From: an uncultured Clostridia bacterium
Lineage (GTDB): Bacteria > Bacillota > Clostridia > TANB77 > CAG-508
Assembly (NCBI GenBank): GCA_934133005.1
Contig: CAKPAI010000001.1
Location: 310,001 to 374,000 of the forward strand
Reading direction: 5' to 3'
Length of the DNA: 64,000 nucleotides
Shown here: positions 34,230 through 44,550 of the stretch, one piece after another
Layout: each line of letters starts with the position of its first letter
Numbering within the stretch: position 1 is the stretch's first letter
Notes under the pieces: generated by a model
What the model was told of the DNA's origin: nothing
The model's database searches: none
The model's input: only the letters and a program-made list of their open reading frames with translations
Position numbers and translations under genes: made by a program

Positions 34230-35063
34230 TTATCTATATCTTATTACTCTATATTGAATTTTTAATAAAATTTTAAATACCGAATTATTAAGTGGATAAC
34301 TTCTATGTAATGCATAGATATTTAATGTATCACTCATATTTATTCGATTATCAGTTAAATTTTGAACGTATCCTAAACTCTTTAATGTATTTAATTCATC
34401 TTCAGTATATAATCCATAAGGATATGTAAATACTTTTAGCAAATCATCTTTTTCCAAATTCTTTTTTAAATTTTCATAAGCTATATTTGTTTTTTCTACC
34501 AAAGTTTCAGTTGGAAGTTTATCATACTCTAAATGTTCTAATCCATGTGAATATATTGAAATAAGTCCGCTATCAGACATTTCTTTTGCCTCGTCCCAAG
34601 TATAATATCCAGGTATTCCTACACAATCATCAATTAAAAATGATGTCATTGGAATATTATATTTTTTAGCTATTTCATAAGCATATTTGTAAACACCTGT
34701 GTAACCATCATCAAATGTTATTAAAAAGCTCCACTTTGAAATTGCTTTTTCACCATTATAATAATCAACTAAATCTTGATATGAAATTGGAACATATCCT
34801 AAATTCATAAGTCCTGTAATTTGTTCTTCAAATCTTTTTGCAGTTGTTTGCATATAATCAAACTCAATTTGTGATTCATCTTCTACAAGATCATGGTACA
34901 CAAAAATTGGTATTTGAAGTGTCTTTTCACTTCTATAATATGTATTATGAACAGTTGCAACTTCATAAATTACAAATGTTATAATTGCTACAATAATAAT
35001 TGAAATTATTGAAAGCAGAGTTCTTTTTAAAATTTTATTATTTTTTTCCATTTTCCCCAACAT
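34230..35063 (-). CDS. Membrane-anchored polysaccharide deacetylase
   Basis: 277 aa. N-terminal membrane helix (about 13-35, TLLSIISIIIVAIITFVIY), then a NodB domain: motif 1 TFDDGY, motif 2 SHGLEH (HxxxH metal site), motif 3 TYPYG. It removes acetyl groups from peptidoglycan or wall glycans outside the cell, as PgdA does. The metal Asp lies in FDDG. The start is ambiguous: ATG 35063 abuts AAAGGA, and ATG 35051 follows GGGG. Confidence 0.85.
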   Translation of the reverse strand: MLGKMEKNNKILKRTLLSIISIIIVAIITFVIYEVATVHNTYYRSEKTLQIPIFVYHDLVEDESQIEFDYMQTTAKRFEEQITGLMNLGYVPISYQDLVDYYNGEKAISKWSFLITFDDGYTGVYKYAYEIAKKYNIPMTSFLIDDCVGIPGYYTWDEAKEMSDSGLISIYSHGLEHLEYDKLPTETLVEKTNIAYENLKKNLEKDDLLKVFTYPYGLYTEDELNTLKSLGYVQNLTDNRINMSDTLNIYALHRSYPLNNSVFKILLKIQYRVIRYR

Positions 35064-35154
35064 TCCTTTCTTTCAAGGAATAAAATTTGATTAAATATAT
35101 TGTATTTTACAACTATTTTTCAAACTTTTCCCTTTTATTTTCATATTAGTGTTC

Positions 35155-35187
35155 AAAGAGGTCACTCAAAAATTTTGTGGCCTCTTT
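35155..35187. terminator. Bidirectional terminator-type hairpin after adhE
   Basis: AAAGAGGTCAC pairs with GTGGCCTCTTT (G-U allowed) across an 11-nt loop. The tail is T-rich on the plus strand and weak on the minus strand, where adhE ends 9 bp upstream. Confidence 0.5.
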
Positions 35188-35195
35188 TGTTTTAA

Positions 35196-37814
35196 TTATT
35201 TTATTTCATTGCCATAATAGCTGTCTATTAAAATTTGTTTTATTTCTGAAACAAGTGGTACTCTTGGATTTGCTGATGTACATTGATCTGAGAAAGCTCT
35301 ATCTGCAAGTTCATCAACTTTTGCCATCCACTCTTTTTCATCTACTCCTGCGTCTTTAAATGATTTTGGAATTCCTAGTTCTTCATTTAATTTTTGTACT
35401 TCATGAATTAATGACCAAACACCTTCTTCATCAGTATAAGCTGGGAAGTTCATTCTTCTTGAAATATCTGCATATTTTCTTTGTGCAATATAGTACTCAT
35501 ATTTAGGGAATGATACTAATTTGCTAGGACACGCAACACCATTATATCTTATTACATAAGGAAGAAGTATTGCATTTATTCTTCCATGTGGAAGATGAAA
35601 TTCGGCTCCTATTTTATGTGCCATTGAGTGGCAAACACCTAAGAATGCGTTTGTAAATGCCATTCCAGCTATTGTACTTGCATTATGCATTTTTTCACGA
35701 GCAGTTTTATCATTTGCTCCATCATGATATGCATTTCTGATATTTTTAAATACAAGTTCTGCTGCTTTTTCAGCAAGTCCGTCTGTATAATCAGATGCCA
35801 TATTTGATACATAAGCCTCTAGCGCATGAGTTAAAACATCCATTCCTGTATCTGCTGTAACAGATTTTGGAAGACTCATAACTAAGTCTGGATCAACGAT
35901 TGCAACATCTGGTGTAAGTTCATAATCAGCTAGTGGATATTTTATATTTCTTTCTTTATCAGTTATTACTGCAAAAGATGTTACTTCTGAACCTGTTCCT
36001 GAAGTAGTTGGTATCGCTACCATTTTTGCTTTTTGTCCAAGTTTAGGAAATTTATAAGTACGCTTTCTTATATCCATAAACTTTAATTTCATTCCTTCTA
36101 TATCAGCTTCTGGTTGTTCATAGAATAGCCACATTCCTTTTGCTGCATCTATTGGACTTCCACCGCCTAATGCAATAATTACATCTGGCTTAAATTCATT
36201 AATTCTTGCTAATCCTCTTTTTATTGTTGCAAAAGATGGATCTGGCTCAACTTCTGCAAATATTTCTGAATGTACATATTCATTTCTTTTTCTTAAATGA
36301 TATAAAATTTTATCTACATATCCAAGTTTAACCATTCCCTCATCTGTTACTATGAAAGCTCTTGATATGTCTGGCATTTTTTCTAAGTAGGCAATTGAAC
36401 CTGCCTCAAAATATATCTTTTCAGGTACTTTAAACCACTGCATATTAACTCTCCTTTTCGCAACTCTTTTTATATTTATTAAGTTTACTGATGAAACATT
36501 TGCTGTTGTTGAATTTCCTCCAAATGTTCCACATCCTAAAGTTAATGATGGCATATTTGTGTTGTAAATATCTCCTATTCCGCCATGTGTAGATGGAGTG
36601 TTTACCATTATTCTTCCTACTTTTACTGCTTCTGCAAATTTTTCTATTGTTTCTTTATTTTCTGAATGGATAACTGCAGAATGTCCCATTCCTCCAAATT
36701 CTATTAATTTTTCTGCTAAGCTAATTCCTTCATCTTCATTTTCAACAATGTAATATGCAAGAACTGGACTTAGTTTTTCTTTTGAAAATGGATATTCAAT
36801 TCCAACTCCATTTTCTTTTAATACTAATACTTTTGTACTTTCAGGTACTTCTATTCCTGCACCTTTTGCAATTATATAAGGACTTTTTCCTACAATATCA
36901 GCATTTAAAGCTTCATTTTTTTCTCTTAAGAACATTTCCGAACGAAGTTTGTTTGTTTCTTCTTCATTTAAGAAATAGCAACCTGCTTCTTTCATTAGTT
37001 TTTCAAATTCTTCATGAATTTCTTTATCTACAATTACTGATTGCTCAGATGCACAAATCATACCATTATCAAATGATTTTGAAAGCACTAAGTCATTTAC
37101 AGAAGTTCTTAATTTTGCTGTTTTTTCAATATAACATGGTACATTTCCAGGTCCTACTCCTAAGGCTGGTTTTCCACATGAATAAGCAGCTTTAACCATG
37201 CTTGTACCACCTGTTGCTAAAATCAAATTTACACCCGGATGGTTCATAAGCATTGATGTTGCATGAATTGATGGTTCTTCAATCCATAAAATACAGTCTT
37301 CTGGAGCACCAGCTTGCACTGCTGCATCTCTTAAAATTTTAGCAGCCATCGAGCTTGATTTTTGAGCTCCTGGATGGAATCCAAATATTATTACATTTCT
37401 TGTTTTTGCTGCAATTAATGATTTAAACATAGTTGTAGAAGTTGGATTTGTAACAGGAGTTACACCCGCAATTACACCTATTGGTTCTGCAATTTCTTCG
37501 TATCCTTCTTCTTCATTTTCATTTATAACTCCAACCGTTTTATCATATTTTATACTATGATAAATATATTCTGTTGCAAACATATTCTTTGTTATTTTAT
37601 CTTCATAGATACCTCTGCCAGTTTCTTCTACTGCCATTTTAGCAAGTTCCATGTGATGTTCTAATCCTGCCATTGCCATAGCTTTAACAATTTTATTAAC
37701 TTGCTCTTGATTTAGTTTCATATATTCTTGTGAAGCTTTTTTAGCTCTTGCAACTAAATCATCAATCATTGTTTGAATATGATTTTTTTGTTCTTCTGTA
37801 ATTTCCAAAGACAT
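35196..37814 (-). CDS. adhE: Bifunctional acetaldehyde/alcohol dehydrogenase AdhE
   Basis: 872 aa, starting at MSLEITEEQKNH after GATAGGAGG. The N-terminal aldehyde dehydrogenase half has the catalytic cysteine C254 (DNGMICASEQ). A linker near 440-455 leads to the Fe-dependent alcohol dehydrogenase half (GGGSPIDAAKGMW nucleotide loop, TTSGTGSE, and metal-binding HALEAY, HSMAHKIG, LPHG). It converts acetyl-CoA to ethanol and recycles NADH in fermentation, in spirosome filaments. Its promoter is divergent from that of leuS. Confidence 0.95.
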   Translation of the reverse strand: MSLEITEEQKNHIQTMIDDLVARAKKASQEYMKLNQEQVNKIVKAMAMAGLEHHMELAKMAVEETGRGIYEDKITKNMFATEYIYHSIKYDKTVGVINENEEEGYEEIAEPIGVIAGVTPVTNPTSTTMFKSLIAAKTRNVIIFGFHPGAQKSSSMAAKILRDAAVQAGAPEDCILWIEEPSIHATSMLMNHPGVNLILATGGTSMVKAAYSCGKPALGVGPGNVPCYIEKTAKLRTSVNDLVLSKSFDNGMICASEQSVIVDKEIHEEFEKLMKEAGCYFLNEEETNKLRSEMFLREKNEALNADIVGKSPYIIAKGAGIEVPESTKVLVLKENGVGIEYPFSKEKLSPVLAYYIVENEDEGISLAEKLIEFGGMGHSAVIHSENKETIEKFAEAVKVGRIMVNTPSTHGGIGDIYNTNMPSLTLGCGTFGGNSTTANVSSVNLINIKRVAKRRVNMQWFKVPEKIYFEAGSIAYLEKMPDISRAFIVTDEGMVKLGYVDKILYHLRKRNEYVHSEIFAEVEPDPSFATIKRGLARINEFKPDVIIALGGGSPIDAAKGMWLFYEQPEADIEGMKLKFMDIRKRTYKFPKLGQKAKMVAIPTTSGTGSEVTSFAVITDKERNIKYPLADYELTPDVAIVDPDLVMSLPKSVTADTGMDVLTHALEAYVSNMASDYTDGLAEKAAELVFKNIRNAYHDGANDKTAREKMHNASTIAGMAFTNAFLGVCHSMAHKIGAEFHLPHGRINAILLPYVIRYNGVACPSKLVSFPKYEYYIAQRKYADISRRMNFPAYTDEEGVWSLIHEVQKLNEELGIPKSFKDAGVDEKEWMAKVDELADRAFSDQCTSANPRVPLVSEIKQILIDSYYGNEIK

Positions 37815-37874
37815 AAAATTTCCTCCTATCGTCTTTTTTATTCTTCTGCATAAATTATTTTCTATTTGCAACAA

Positions 37875-37903
37875 ATTATACTATACTAGTTTAGTTTTTG
37901 CAA
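37875..37903 (-). promoter_or_regulatory. adhE promoter
   Basis: Minus strand TTGCAA (37898-37903), 17-bp spacer, TATAAT (37875-37880), 61 bp before the ATG. Confidence 0.7.
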
Positions 37904-37924
37904 TAGGTTTTATTCTCTATTTTC

Positions 37925-37953
37925 TTGACTTTAGACCGCTTAGAGTATATAAT
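37925..37953 (+). promoter_or_regulatory. leuS promoter
   Basis: TTGACT (37925-37930), 17-bp spacer, TATAAT (37948-37953), about 41 bp before the ATG. Divergent from the adhE promoter. Confidence 0.75.
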
Positions 37954-37993
37954 TTATGCAGTAAATTTGAGTTTAATGAAAGGACTAGATATT

Positions 37994-40390
37994 ATGGCAT
38001 ACGATTTCAAAAAAATAGAGAAAAAATGGCAAACAAAATGGGAAACTGAAAGAACATTTAATGCAGATAATAATTCTAACAAACAAAAATGGTATGGTCT
38101 AATCGAATTTCCTTACCCTTCTGGTCAAGGACTTCATGTAGGTCACCCAAGAAGTTATACTGCAATGGATATAATTTCAAGAAAAAGAAGATTACAAGGT
38201 TACAATGTATTATTTCCAATAGGTTTTGATGCATTTGGTCTACCTGCTGAAAACTTTGCAATAAAAAATCATGTTCATCCTAAAATTGTTACAGCTAAAA
38301 ATATAGAAAACTTTACAAGACAATTAAAATCAATCGGCTTTTCTTTTGACTGGTCAAGAGTTATAAACACAACTGACCCAGAATATTACAAATGGACACA
38401 ATGGATATTTATCCAATTATACAAACATGGTTTAGCTTACAAAGCTACTATGCCTATAAACTTCTGTACTGGTTGTAAAGTAGGTCTTTCAAACGAAGAA
38501 GTTGTAAATGGTGTTTGTGAAAGATGCGGAAGCCCTGTTGTTCAAAAAGAAAAAAGTCAATGGATGCTAAAAATCACAGAATATGCGCAACGCTTGATTG
38601 ATGATTTAGACCAAGTTGATTACTTAGAAAAAATCAAACTTCAACAAAAAAATTGGATTGGTAGAAGCGAGGGCGCTGAAGCAATATTCAAAATCGCAGA
38701 TTCTGATGAAACATTAAAAGTTTACACAACAAGACCTGATACAATGTTTGGTGCTAGCTACATGGTAGTTGCTCCGGAGCATCCAATTTTAGAAAAACTT
38801 GCATCAAAAATTACAAACCTAGATGAGATTAAAGAATATCAAAAGCAAGCAAGCCTAAAATCTGCTTTTGAGCGTTCTGAATTAAACAAAGAAAAAACTG
38901 GCGTTGAAATAAAAGGATTTAAAGCAATAAATCCTGCAAACGGTAAAGAAATTCCAATCTGGGTTTCAGACTATGTTTTAATTACTTATGGTACTGGTGC
39001 AATAATGGCAGTTCCAGCTCATGACGACAGAGATTATGAATTTGCTACAAAATTTGGGTTAGACATTCTTCCTGTAATTGAAGGTGGAGATACTTCAAAA
39101 GAAGCCTATACCGGTGATGGAAAGCACATAAATTCAGAATTTTTAAACGGACTAAACAAACAAGAAGCAATTTCAAAAATGCTTACTTGGCTTGAAGAAA
39201 ATAAAATTGGTGAAAGAAAAGTTAATTACAAACTTCGTGACTGGGTATTTTCTAGACAAAGATATTGGGGTGAACCAATTCCAATGGTACACTGCGATAA
39301 ATGTGGTTGGGTTCCAGTTCCAGAAGATGAGCTTCCACTTGTTTTACCAGATGTTAAAGATTATGAACCTGGTGAAAATGGCGAATCTCCTCTTGCAAAA
39401 CATGAAGAATGGATTAATACAACATGCCCTTGCTGTGGTGGAAAAGCAAGACGTGAAACAGATACAATGCCTCAATGGGCTGGTTCATCTTGGTACTTCT
39501 TAAGATACATGGATCCACATAATAATAAAGCTTTAGCATCAAAAGAAGCTTTAAATTACTGGAACCAAGTTGACTGGTACAATGGTGGTATGGAGCACAC
39601 AACACTTCACCTTCTATACTCAAGATTCTGGCATAAGTTCTTATATGATATTGGAGTTGTTCCAACTAGTGAACCTTATGCAAAGAGAACTTCTCATGGA
39701 ATGATTTTAGGTTCTAACGGTGAAAAAATGAGTAAGTCAAAAGGAAATGTTGTAAATCCTGATGATGTAATTGCTGAATTTGGTGCAGATACTCTTCGTG
39801 TATACGAAATGTTTATGGGACCATTTGACCAAACAGCACCTTGGTCTGTTGACAGTATTCGTGGTTGTGCAAAATTCTTAGACAGAGTTTGGAACATGCA
39901 AGATATGCTAGTAGATGGTACATCTTACTCTCCAAAATTTGAAAAAATGATGCATCAATCAATAAAGAAAGTATCTTCTGACATAGAAGAAATGAAATTT
40001 AACACTTGTATTTCAACATTTATGACAATGGTTAATGAATTTTATAAGACAAAACAAATAAATAAAGCTGAATTTAAAACTTTCTTAGAGCTTTTAAATC
40101 CATTTGCCCCACACATTACAGAAGAGCTTTATGAAAAATTAGACCTTGGACACACTATTGCAGATTCTACTTGGCCAACATTTGATGAAGAAAAGACTAA
40201 AAATGATACAATTAACTTACCTATACAAATGAATGGTAAATTAAGAGCAAGCATTGATATTTCAGTAGATGAAGACGAAGAAACAATAAAAAAGCTTGTT
40301 CATGAAGCTGTAAAAGACAGACTTGAAGGAGTTACAATTGTTAAAGAAATATATGTAAAAAATAAAATTTACAATATAGTTGTAAAATAA
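37994..40390 (+). CDS. leuS: Leucyl-tRNA synthetase
   Basis: 798 aa starting at MAYDFKKIEKKWQ, with GAAAGGAC upstream. Class I signatures: the HIGH-type HVGHP in PSGQGLHVGHPRS and KMSKS in EKMSKSKGNVVNP. The CP1 editing domain sits between (TTRPDTMFGAS, GTGAIMAVPAHD), and a zinc-type CDKCGW and CPCCG pair follows. It charges tRNA-Leu. No T-box leader is visible: the -10 lies only 41 bp from the ATG. Confidence 0.95.
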   Translation: MAYDFKKIEKKWQTKWETERTFNADNNSNKQKWYGLIEFPYPSGQGLHVGHPRSYTAMDIISRKRRLQGYNVLFPIGFDAFGLPAENFAIKNHVHPKIVTAKNIENFTRQLKSIGFSFDWSRVINTTDPEYYKWTQWIFIQLYKHGLAYKATMPINFCTGCKVGLSNEEVVNGVCERCGSPVVQKEKSQWMLKITEYAQRLIDDLDQVDYLEKIKLQQKNWIGRSEGAEAIFKIADSDETLKVYTTRPDTMFGASYMVVAPEHPILEKLASKITNLDEIKEYQKQASLKSAFERSELNKEKTGVEIKGFKAINPANGKEIPIWVSDYVLITYGTGAIMAVPAHDDRDYEFATKFGLDILPVIEGGDTSKEAYTGDGKHINSEFLNGLNKQEAISKMLTWLEENKIGERKVNYKLRDWVFSRQRYWGEPIPMVHCDKCGWVPVPEDELPLVLPDVKDYEPGENGESPLAKHEEWINTTCPCCGGKARRETDTMPQWAGSSWYFLRYMDPHNNKALASKEALNYWNQVDWYNGGMEHTTLHLLYSRFWHKFLYDIGVVPTSEPYAKRTSHGMILGSNGEKMSKSKGNVVNPDDVIAEFGADTLRVYEMFMGPFDQTAPWSVDSIRGCAKFLDRVWNMQDMLVDGTSYSPKFEKMMHQSIKKVSSDIEEMKFNTCISTFMTMVNEFYKTKQINKAEFKTFLELLNPFAPHITEELYEKLDLGHTIADSTWPTFDEEKTKNDTINLPIQMNGKLRASIDISVDEDEETIKKLVHEAVKDRLEGVTIVKEIYVKNKIYNIVVK

Positions 40391-40411
40391 TTTTAACTAC
40401 TTAGCAAAAAG

Positions 40412-40439
40412 CCTTATTATTAAATAATTAATAATGAGG
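40412..40439 (+). terminator. leuS terminator
   Basis: CCTTATTATTA pairs with TAATAATGAGG, followed by a T-rich tail from 40440. Confidence 0.8.
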
Positions 40440-40574
40440 TTTTATTTTTTTCTTATTTATATCTACTAATTGTACTTGTAACAAAAATGTAATTTTTTTT
40501 TAAATCTTCTGTTACATATTTTTGTCATATTATGTTGTATAATAAGATAGAAAAGTATTCAAAGGAGAACTATA

Positions 40575-41669
40575 GTGAATATAGATACAGAACTTAAGAA
40601 AGACGGAATTTCAGTGATTGAACCATTAGATGAAGCAAGCGTTAATACAATAGCCAAAAATGTTAGTAAAAAAATTGCAAATGCATTTCCTAACTTTGGC
40701 TTTAGTTTTGATTCTCTTTATTATGATTTTTCTGGGCTTTCTATGTATATTGCAGATATTCCAGAGGGATTAGCAGAAGCAAGTTATTTTTATAAAAATT
40801 CATCTGTTTATTTTAGAGATGGCATGGGTTTATCAGACATGGAAAAATTTGCAGTTCATGAACTCATTCATCATCTTCAAGAAGTAAAAGATGAAAAAGG
40901 AAAACTTGTACGTTTAGGTCTTTGTACCTTTAAGGGTTCAAAACCATTTGGTATGGCATTAAACGAAGCCGCAGTTCAAACAATAGCAGCTAATGTATTA
41001 GGCTCAACTTTTGAAAATGTTACATACTATGATATAAATTTCTCAACAATTAGCCCAAATTGTTATCCTATAATTTGTAATTTAATTGCACAAATGGCTT
41101 ATGTTACGGGAGAAGAAGTATTATTTGATAGCACTCTAAATAGTAACGACCATTTTAAAAATAAATTTTCAGCAATTTGTGGTGCTGAAACATATAAAAA
41201 GGTTTCAATTGCATTTGATAATATATTAAAACTAGAAGAAAATCTTTCAAAACTAAATTCCAAAATTCAATTTGAAGATTTATCAACTGATAAAACTACT
41301 TCTTTGTATACAAAAATGAATAATTTAAAAATACAAATTAGAAAAATATATTTTGAGTGCCAAGAGCTTATAATAAAATCATTCTTTGATTCTATATTTA
41401 AGTCTTTAATAAACTCAGAAGAAATTGATGGTTTTAGAAAAAGATTATATTCTTTCCAAGAATTAATTGGAACAGCTGATAATTATTATTTCTTTAATAA
41501 TTACTATATAGAAATGATGGAAAAATTGGATAAAAAATTTGATAACATTACAGATTCTTCTATAAGTAGCAACACTTATTTAGTTGCAAGAAAAGAATCA
41601 AAATTATTAAAACTATTTAGATACATAAAACATGTTCTTTTAAAGAAAGAATTTGAAAATGAAGATTAA
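40575..41669 (+). CDS. HExxH zincin-like protein of unknown function
   Basis: 364 aa with GTG start after AAAGGAGAACTATA. HELIHH (about residue 97, in KFAVHELIHHLQE) is a classic zinc-protease motif, and NEAAVQ about 40 residues later could give the third ligand and glutamate. The C-terminal 170 residues are helical. No signal peptide is visible, so it is probably cytoplasmic. I cannot name a family. Terminators border it on both sides, so it is monocistronic. Confidence 0.7.
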   Translation: MNIDTELKKDGISVIEPLDEASVNTIAKNVSKKIANAFPNFGFSFDSLYYDFSGLSMYIADIPEGLAEASYFYKNSSVYFRDGMGLSDMEKFAVHELIHHLQEVKDEKGKLVRLGLCTFKGSKPFGMALNEAAVQTIAANVLGSTFENVTYYDINFSTISPNCYPIICNLIAQMAYVTGEEVLFDSTLNSNDHFKNKFSAICGAETYKKVSIAFDNILKLEENLSKLNSKIQFEDLSTDKTTSLYTKMNNLKIQIRKIYFECQELIIKSFFDSIFKSLINSEEIDGFRKRLYSFQELIGTADNYYFFNNYYIEMMEKLDKKFDNITDSSISSNTYLVARKESKLLKLFRYIKHVLLKKEFENED

Positions 41670-41675
41670 TATACA

Positions 41676-41704
41676 GAAGTTTAGATAGAGTTTATCTAAA
41701 CTTC
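41676..41704. terminator. Bidirectional terminator between convergent genes
   Basis: GAAGTTTAGATA pairs perfectly with TATCTAAACTTC (12 bp, 5-nt loop), with T-rich and A-rich flanks. Confidence 0.85.
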
Positions 41705-41713
41705 TTATTTTTA

Positions 41714-42964
41714 CTATTTGTTATTTTTTAAAAATTCAATTATATTTTCTGCAGCATTTCTTCCACTTCTTGCTGCCCATGCCACAGTCTTTTTTTCTCC
41801 TACTACATCACCACCTGCAAAAACTTTTGAAATCCCAGTTTGCATCTTTTCATTTACTTGTATATATCCCCATTTATCTTTTTCAAAATTTTCAAGTGGT
41901 TTCTCTTCTATTTTTGAACCAATACACATCACTACATTATCAATATCAATATTAAAATTGCTTCCTTCAATATTTACTGGTGATAATCTAGTTTCTCCTT
42001 CTTTTTTTACAAGTTCTGTTTTTATACATTCTAGCCCAGATACATTTTTATTGTCTTTTGCTAATACTTCTAATATATTAGTTTGAAACAAAAATTCTAT
42101 TCCTTCATTTTTGGCATCTTGAATTTCTTTTCTTTCAGCTGGCATTTGTTCTTCAGCTCTTCTATATATTACATAGACTCTATCTGCTCCAAGCCTTTTT
42201 ATAGTTCTACTTGTATCCATCGCAACATTTCCACCACCACTTATAGCAACTTTTTTACCAGTAAAATCTTTAAACTTTTTATATTCTAATAATTCATTTC
42301 CACCAAATACTCCATTAAAGTTTTCTCCTGGAATATTCATTTTAGTAGAAACATTTGCACCTATTGCAATAAAAACAGCATCAAAATTATTTGTTAATTC
42401 TTCTATAAAAATATTTTTTCCAAGCTCTTTATTTCTTTCAAAATTTATTCCTAAATTTAGAATTTTATTTATTGTATCTCTTACAATATTCTTCTCTAAT
42501 CTAAATTCTGGAATTCCATGTTCTAGTATTCCTCCAAGATTTTCATGCTTATCAAATATTGTAACTTTAACTCCCTTTTTGGCTAAAAAACTTGCACAAG
42601 TAAGCCCTGCAGGGCCACCTCCCATGACGGCTACTTTTTTTTGTTTTAAAATAACATCAATGTCTTTAGGAATTTCATATTTATTTTTTATTGACTCATC
42701 TCCAATGTAAGTTTCCATTTTCCCAATAGATACAGGTTTTCCCTTTATTCCTCTTATACAACTTCCTTGGCATTGTTTTTCATGAGGACAAATTCTTCCA
42801 CATACAGCAGGTAGCACTGTTGTATCACACAATATTTCATATGCTCTTTTCGTATCCGTTTCATGTATAAAATTTGGTATATTATTTTTAAGTGGACAAC
42901 CATTATTTTGACATGGCCTTATCTTGCAATTCAAACAATAATCTCTAATTTCATCTACTCTCAT
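41714..42964 (-). CDS. GltD-like NAD(P)-dependent oxidoreductase
   Basis: 416 aa. N-terminal Fe-S part: CLNCKIRPC, CPLKNNIP, CGRICP, CQGSCIRG. Then two Rossmann motifs: VAVMGGGPAGLTCASFLA (FAD) and KVAISGGGNVAMDTSR (NAD(P)H), and a C-terminal FAGGDVVG. This is the glutamate synthase small-subunit/NfnB-like flavoprotein layout. With no large GltB subunit adjacent it may serve ferredoxin-linked or other electron transfer instead of glutamate synthesis. Confidence 0.85.
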   Translation of the reverse strand: MRVDEIRDYCLNCKIRPCQNNGCPLKNNIPNFIHETDTKRAYEILCDTTVLPAVCGRICPHEKQCQGSCIRGIKGKPVSIGKMETYIGDESIKNKYEIPKDIDVILKQKKVAVMGGGPAGLTCASFLAKKGVKVTIFDKHENLGGILEHGIPEFRLEKNIVRDTINKILNLGINFERNKELGKNIFIEELTNNFDAVFIAIGANVSTKMNIPGENFNGVFGGNELLEYKKFKDFTGKKVAISGGGNVAMDTSRTIKRLGADRVYVIYRRAEEQMPAERKEIQDAKNEGIEFLFQTNILEVLAKDNKNVSGLECIKTELVKKEGETRLSPVNIEGSNFNIDIDNVVMCIGSKIEEKPLENFEKDKWGYIQVNEKMQTGISKVFAGGDVVGEKKTVAWAARSGRNAAENIIEFLKNNK

Positions 42965-43029
42965 AATTCCATAAATACAATTTCTAGAAATATTTCTGAA
43001 ATTGATCCTTTCTTCGTAATTTACTATCT

Positions 43030-43596
43030 TTATTGGTCCTTACAAATCTCATTATATTTTTTTATCACTTCTTTTAAGTCTTGCCAAAATTCAATCTTCT
43101 TCGATTCGTCTCTAAGTAATGCTGCTGGATGCCAAGTTGGCATATATAAAATATTTTTCTTTTCTACCCACTTTCCTCTGGATTGAGTTATTCCATATTC
43201 TTCACCTAAAATATTTTTAAGTGCTGTACTTCCTAATAATACAATTATTTTAGGTTTTACAAGTACTACTTGGTTTCTTAAATAATCTAGACAAGCTACA
43301 GCCTCATCATGTTCTGGTGTTCTATTTTGAGGTGGCCTACACTTTACTACATTTGCTATATAGACATCTTCTCTTTTTATTCCAAGTCCCATAAATGATT
43401 TATTCATAAGCTGTCCAGCTTTCCCCACAAAAGGTTCACCAAGCCTATCTTCATCAGCACCTGGTCCTTCACCTATAAACATTACATCTGCATTTTTATT
43501 TCCAACTCCAAAAACTATATTTGTTCTTTGATTACAGAGTTTACATTTTTTACAACCTTCAATACTTTTTTCTAATTCTTCCCAATTGTTATACAT
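43030..43596 (-). CDS. Uracil-DNA glycosylase, family 4 (Fe-S type)
   Basis: 188 aa with AAAAAGGAATAATAA before the ATG. Fe-S cysteines CKKCKLC near residue 14, plus further Cys. Motifs FIGEGPGADED (catalytic pocket), GKAGQL and PTWHPAALLR (HPA). It removes uracil from DNA after cytosine deamination. It lies upstream of LD-carboxypeptidase in orientation. Confidence 0.9.
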   Translation of the reverse strand: MYNNWEELEKSIEGCKKCKLCNQRTNIVFGVGNKNADVMFIGEGPGADEDRLGEPFVGKAGQLMNKSFMGLGIKREDVYIANVVKCRPPQNRTPEHDEAVACLDYLRNQVVLVKPKIIVLLGSTALKNILGEEYGITQSRGKWVEKKNILYMPTWHPAALLRDESKKIEFWQDLKEVIKKYNEICKDQ

Positions 43597-43632
43597 TTAT
43601 TATTCCTTTTTCTGTTTATGTTCTTATTATAT

Positions 43633-44541
43633 TTAGTTAAAAATCTCTTCAATTAATTCTATCTTTAGTTCTTTATCCGTATCAATTTTAGCCTTTGCTC
43701 CAATCGGTATTATTGACTTTTGGTTTATATGTCCAAAATTATTAGATTTAATTATTGGAAATTTTTTATCTTCTAACGCGTTACATATTATATCTTCTAG
43801 CGACACTTTAGATGGGTGCTCATAATTTCCTACCCATAAACCTGCAATATCATCAAATACGCCATTTTGTTTTAAATAATATATATTTTTATTTACTACT
43901 TCTGGTGAAGCTTCATATCCAAGCTCCTCTAAAAATAAAATTTTTCCTTTTGTTTCTACAGCATATTTTCCAGTAATAAGCTTTGAAAATAATTCAAGGT
44001 TTCCACCAACTAATTTTCCTTCTGCTTTTCCTTCTTTCATTGTTATATATGTATCATTTTCTTTTCCTATAAGCTTTTTAGCTTGTACAAACTTTTCCAT
44101 TACTTCTAAATAAGCATCCTCTGTTCCCCAAGAAGTTAAAGACTTAAATGTTGGGCCACTAAATGTTACCATGTTGCATTTTTCATTTATTACATCCAAC
44201 ACACTTGTATTATCACTAAATCCGCATATTATTTTAGGATTTCTTTTTATTAATTCATAATCTAAATAGTCCAAGCAACAGTTGCTGTCTTCTCCTCCTT
44301 TAGCACAAAATATGGCCTTTACTTCATCATCCTTAAACATTTGATTTATATCTTCAGCTCTTTTTTGTGGTAAAGTTCCATATCCTAAAGTATTTTCGAA
44401 CACATATTTTCCAAATTTTACTTTAAACCCTACTGCCTCCATTAATGATATTGAAGCATTTATATATTCTAAATCTTTTTCTTCAATATAATCAGATGGT
44501 GCAACCACTCCTATATAATCACCTTTTTTTAGTTTTTCCAT
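43633..44541 (-). CDS. LD-carboxypeptidase (peptidase S66, LdcA-like)
   Basis: 302 aa with AGAGGATATA before the ATG. S66 motifs: nucleophile region CGFSDNTSV, GGEDSN near 100, GNLELF and the C-terminal FGHINQK with a His of the triad. It cleaves the L,D bond of recycled murein tetrapeptides. The adjacent pgeF suggests cell-wall recycling. Confidence 0.85.
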   Translation of the reverse strand: MEKLKKGDYIGVVAPSDYIEEKDLEYINASISLMEAVGFKVKFGKYVFENTLGYGTLPQKRAEDINQMFKDDEVKAIFCAKGGEDSNCCLDYLDYELIKRNPKIICGFSDNTSVLDVINEKCNMVTFSGPTFKSLTSWGTEDAYLEVMEKFVQAKKLIGKENDTYITMKEGKAEGKLVGGNLELFSKLITGKYAVETKGKILFLEELGYEASPEVVNKNIYYLKQNGVFDDIAGLWVGNYEHPSKVSLEDIICNALEDKKFPIIKSNNFGHINQKSIIPIGAKAKIDTDKELKIELIEEIFN

Positions 44542-44550
44542 TATATCCTC

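Noticed and set aside
37838..37993. T-box leader for leuS
   Set aside because: Only about 41 bp separates the -10 from the ATG, too short for a T-box.
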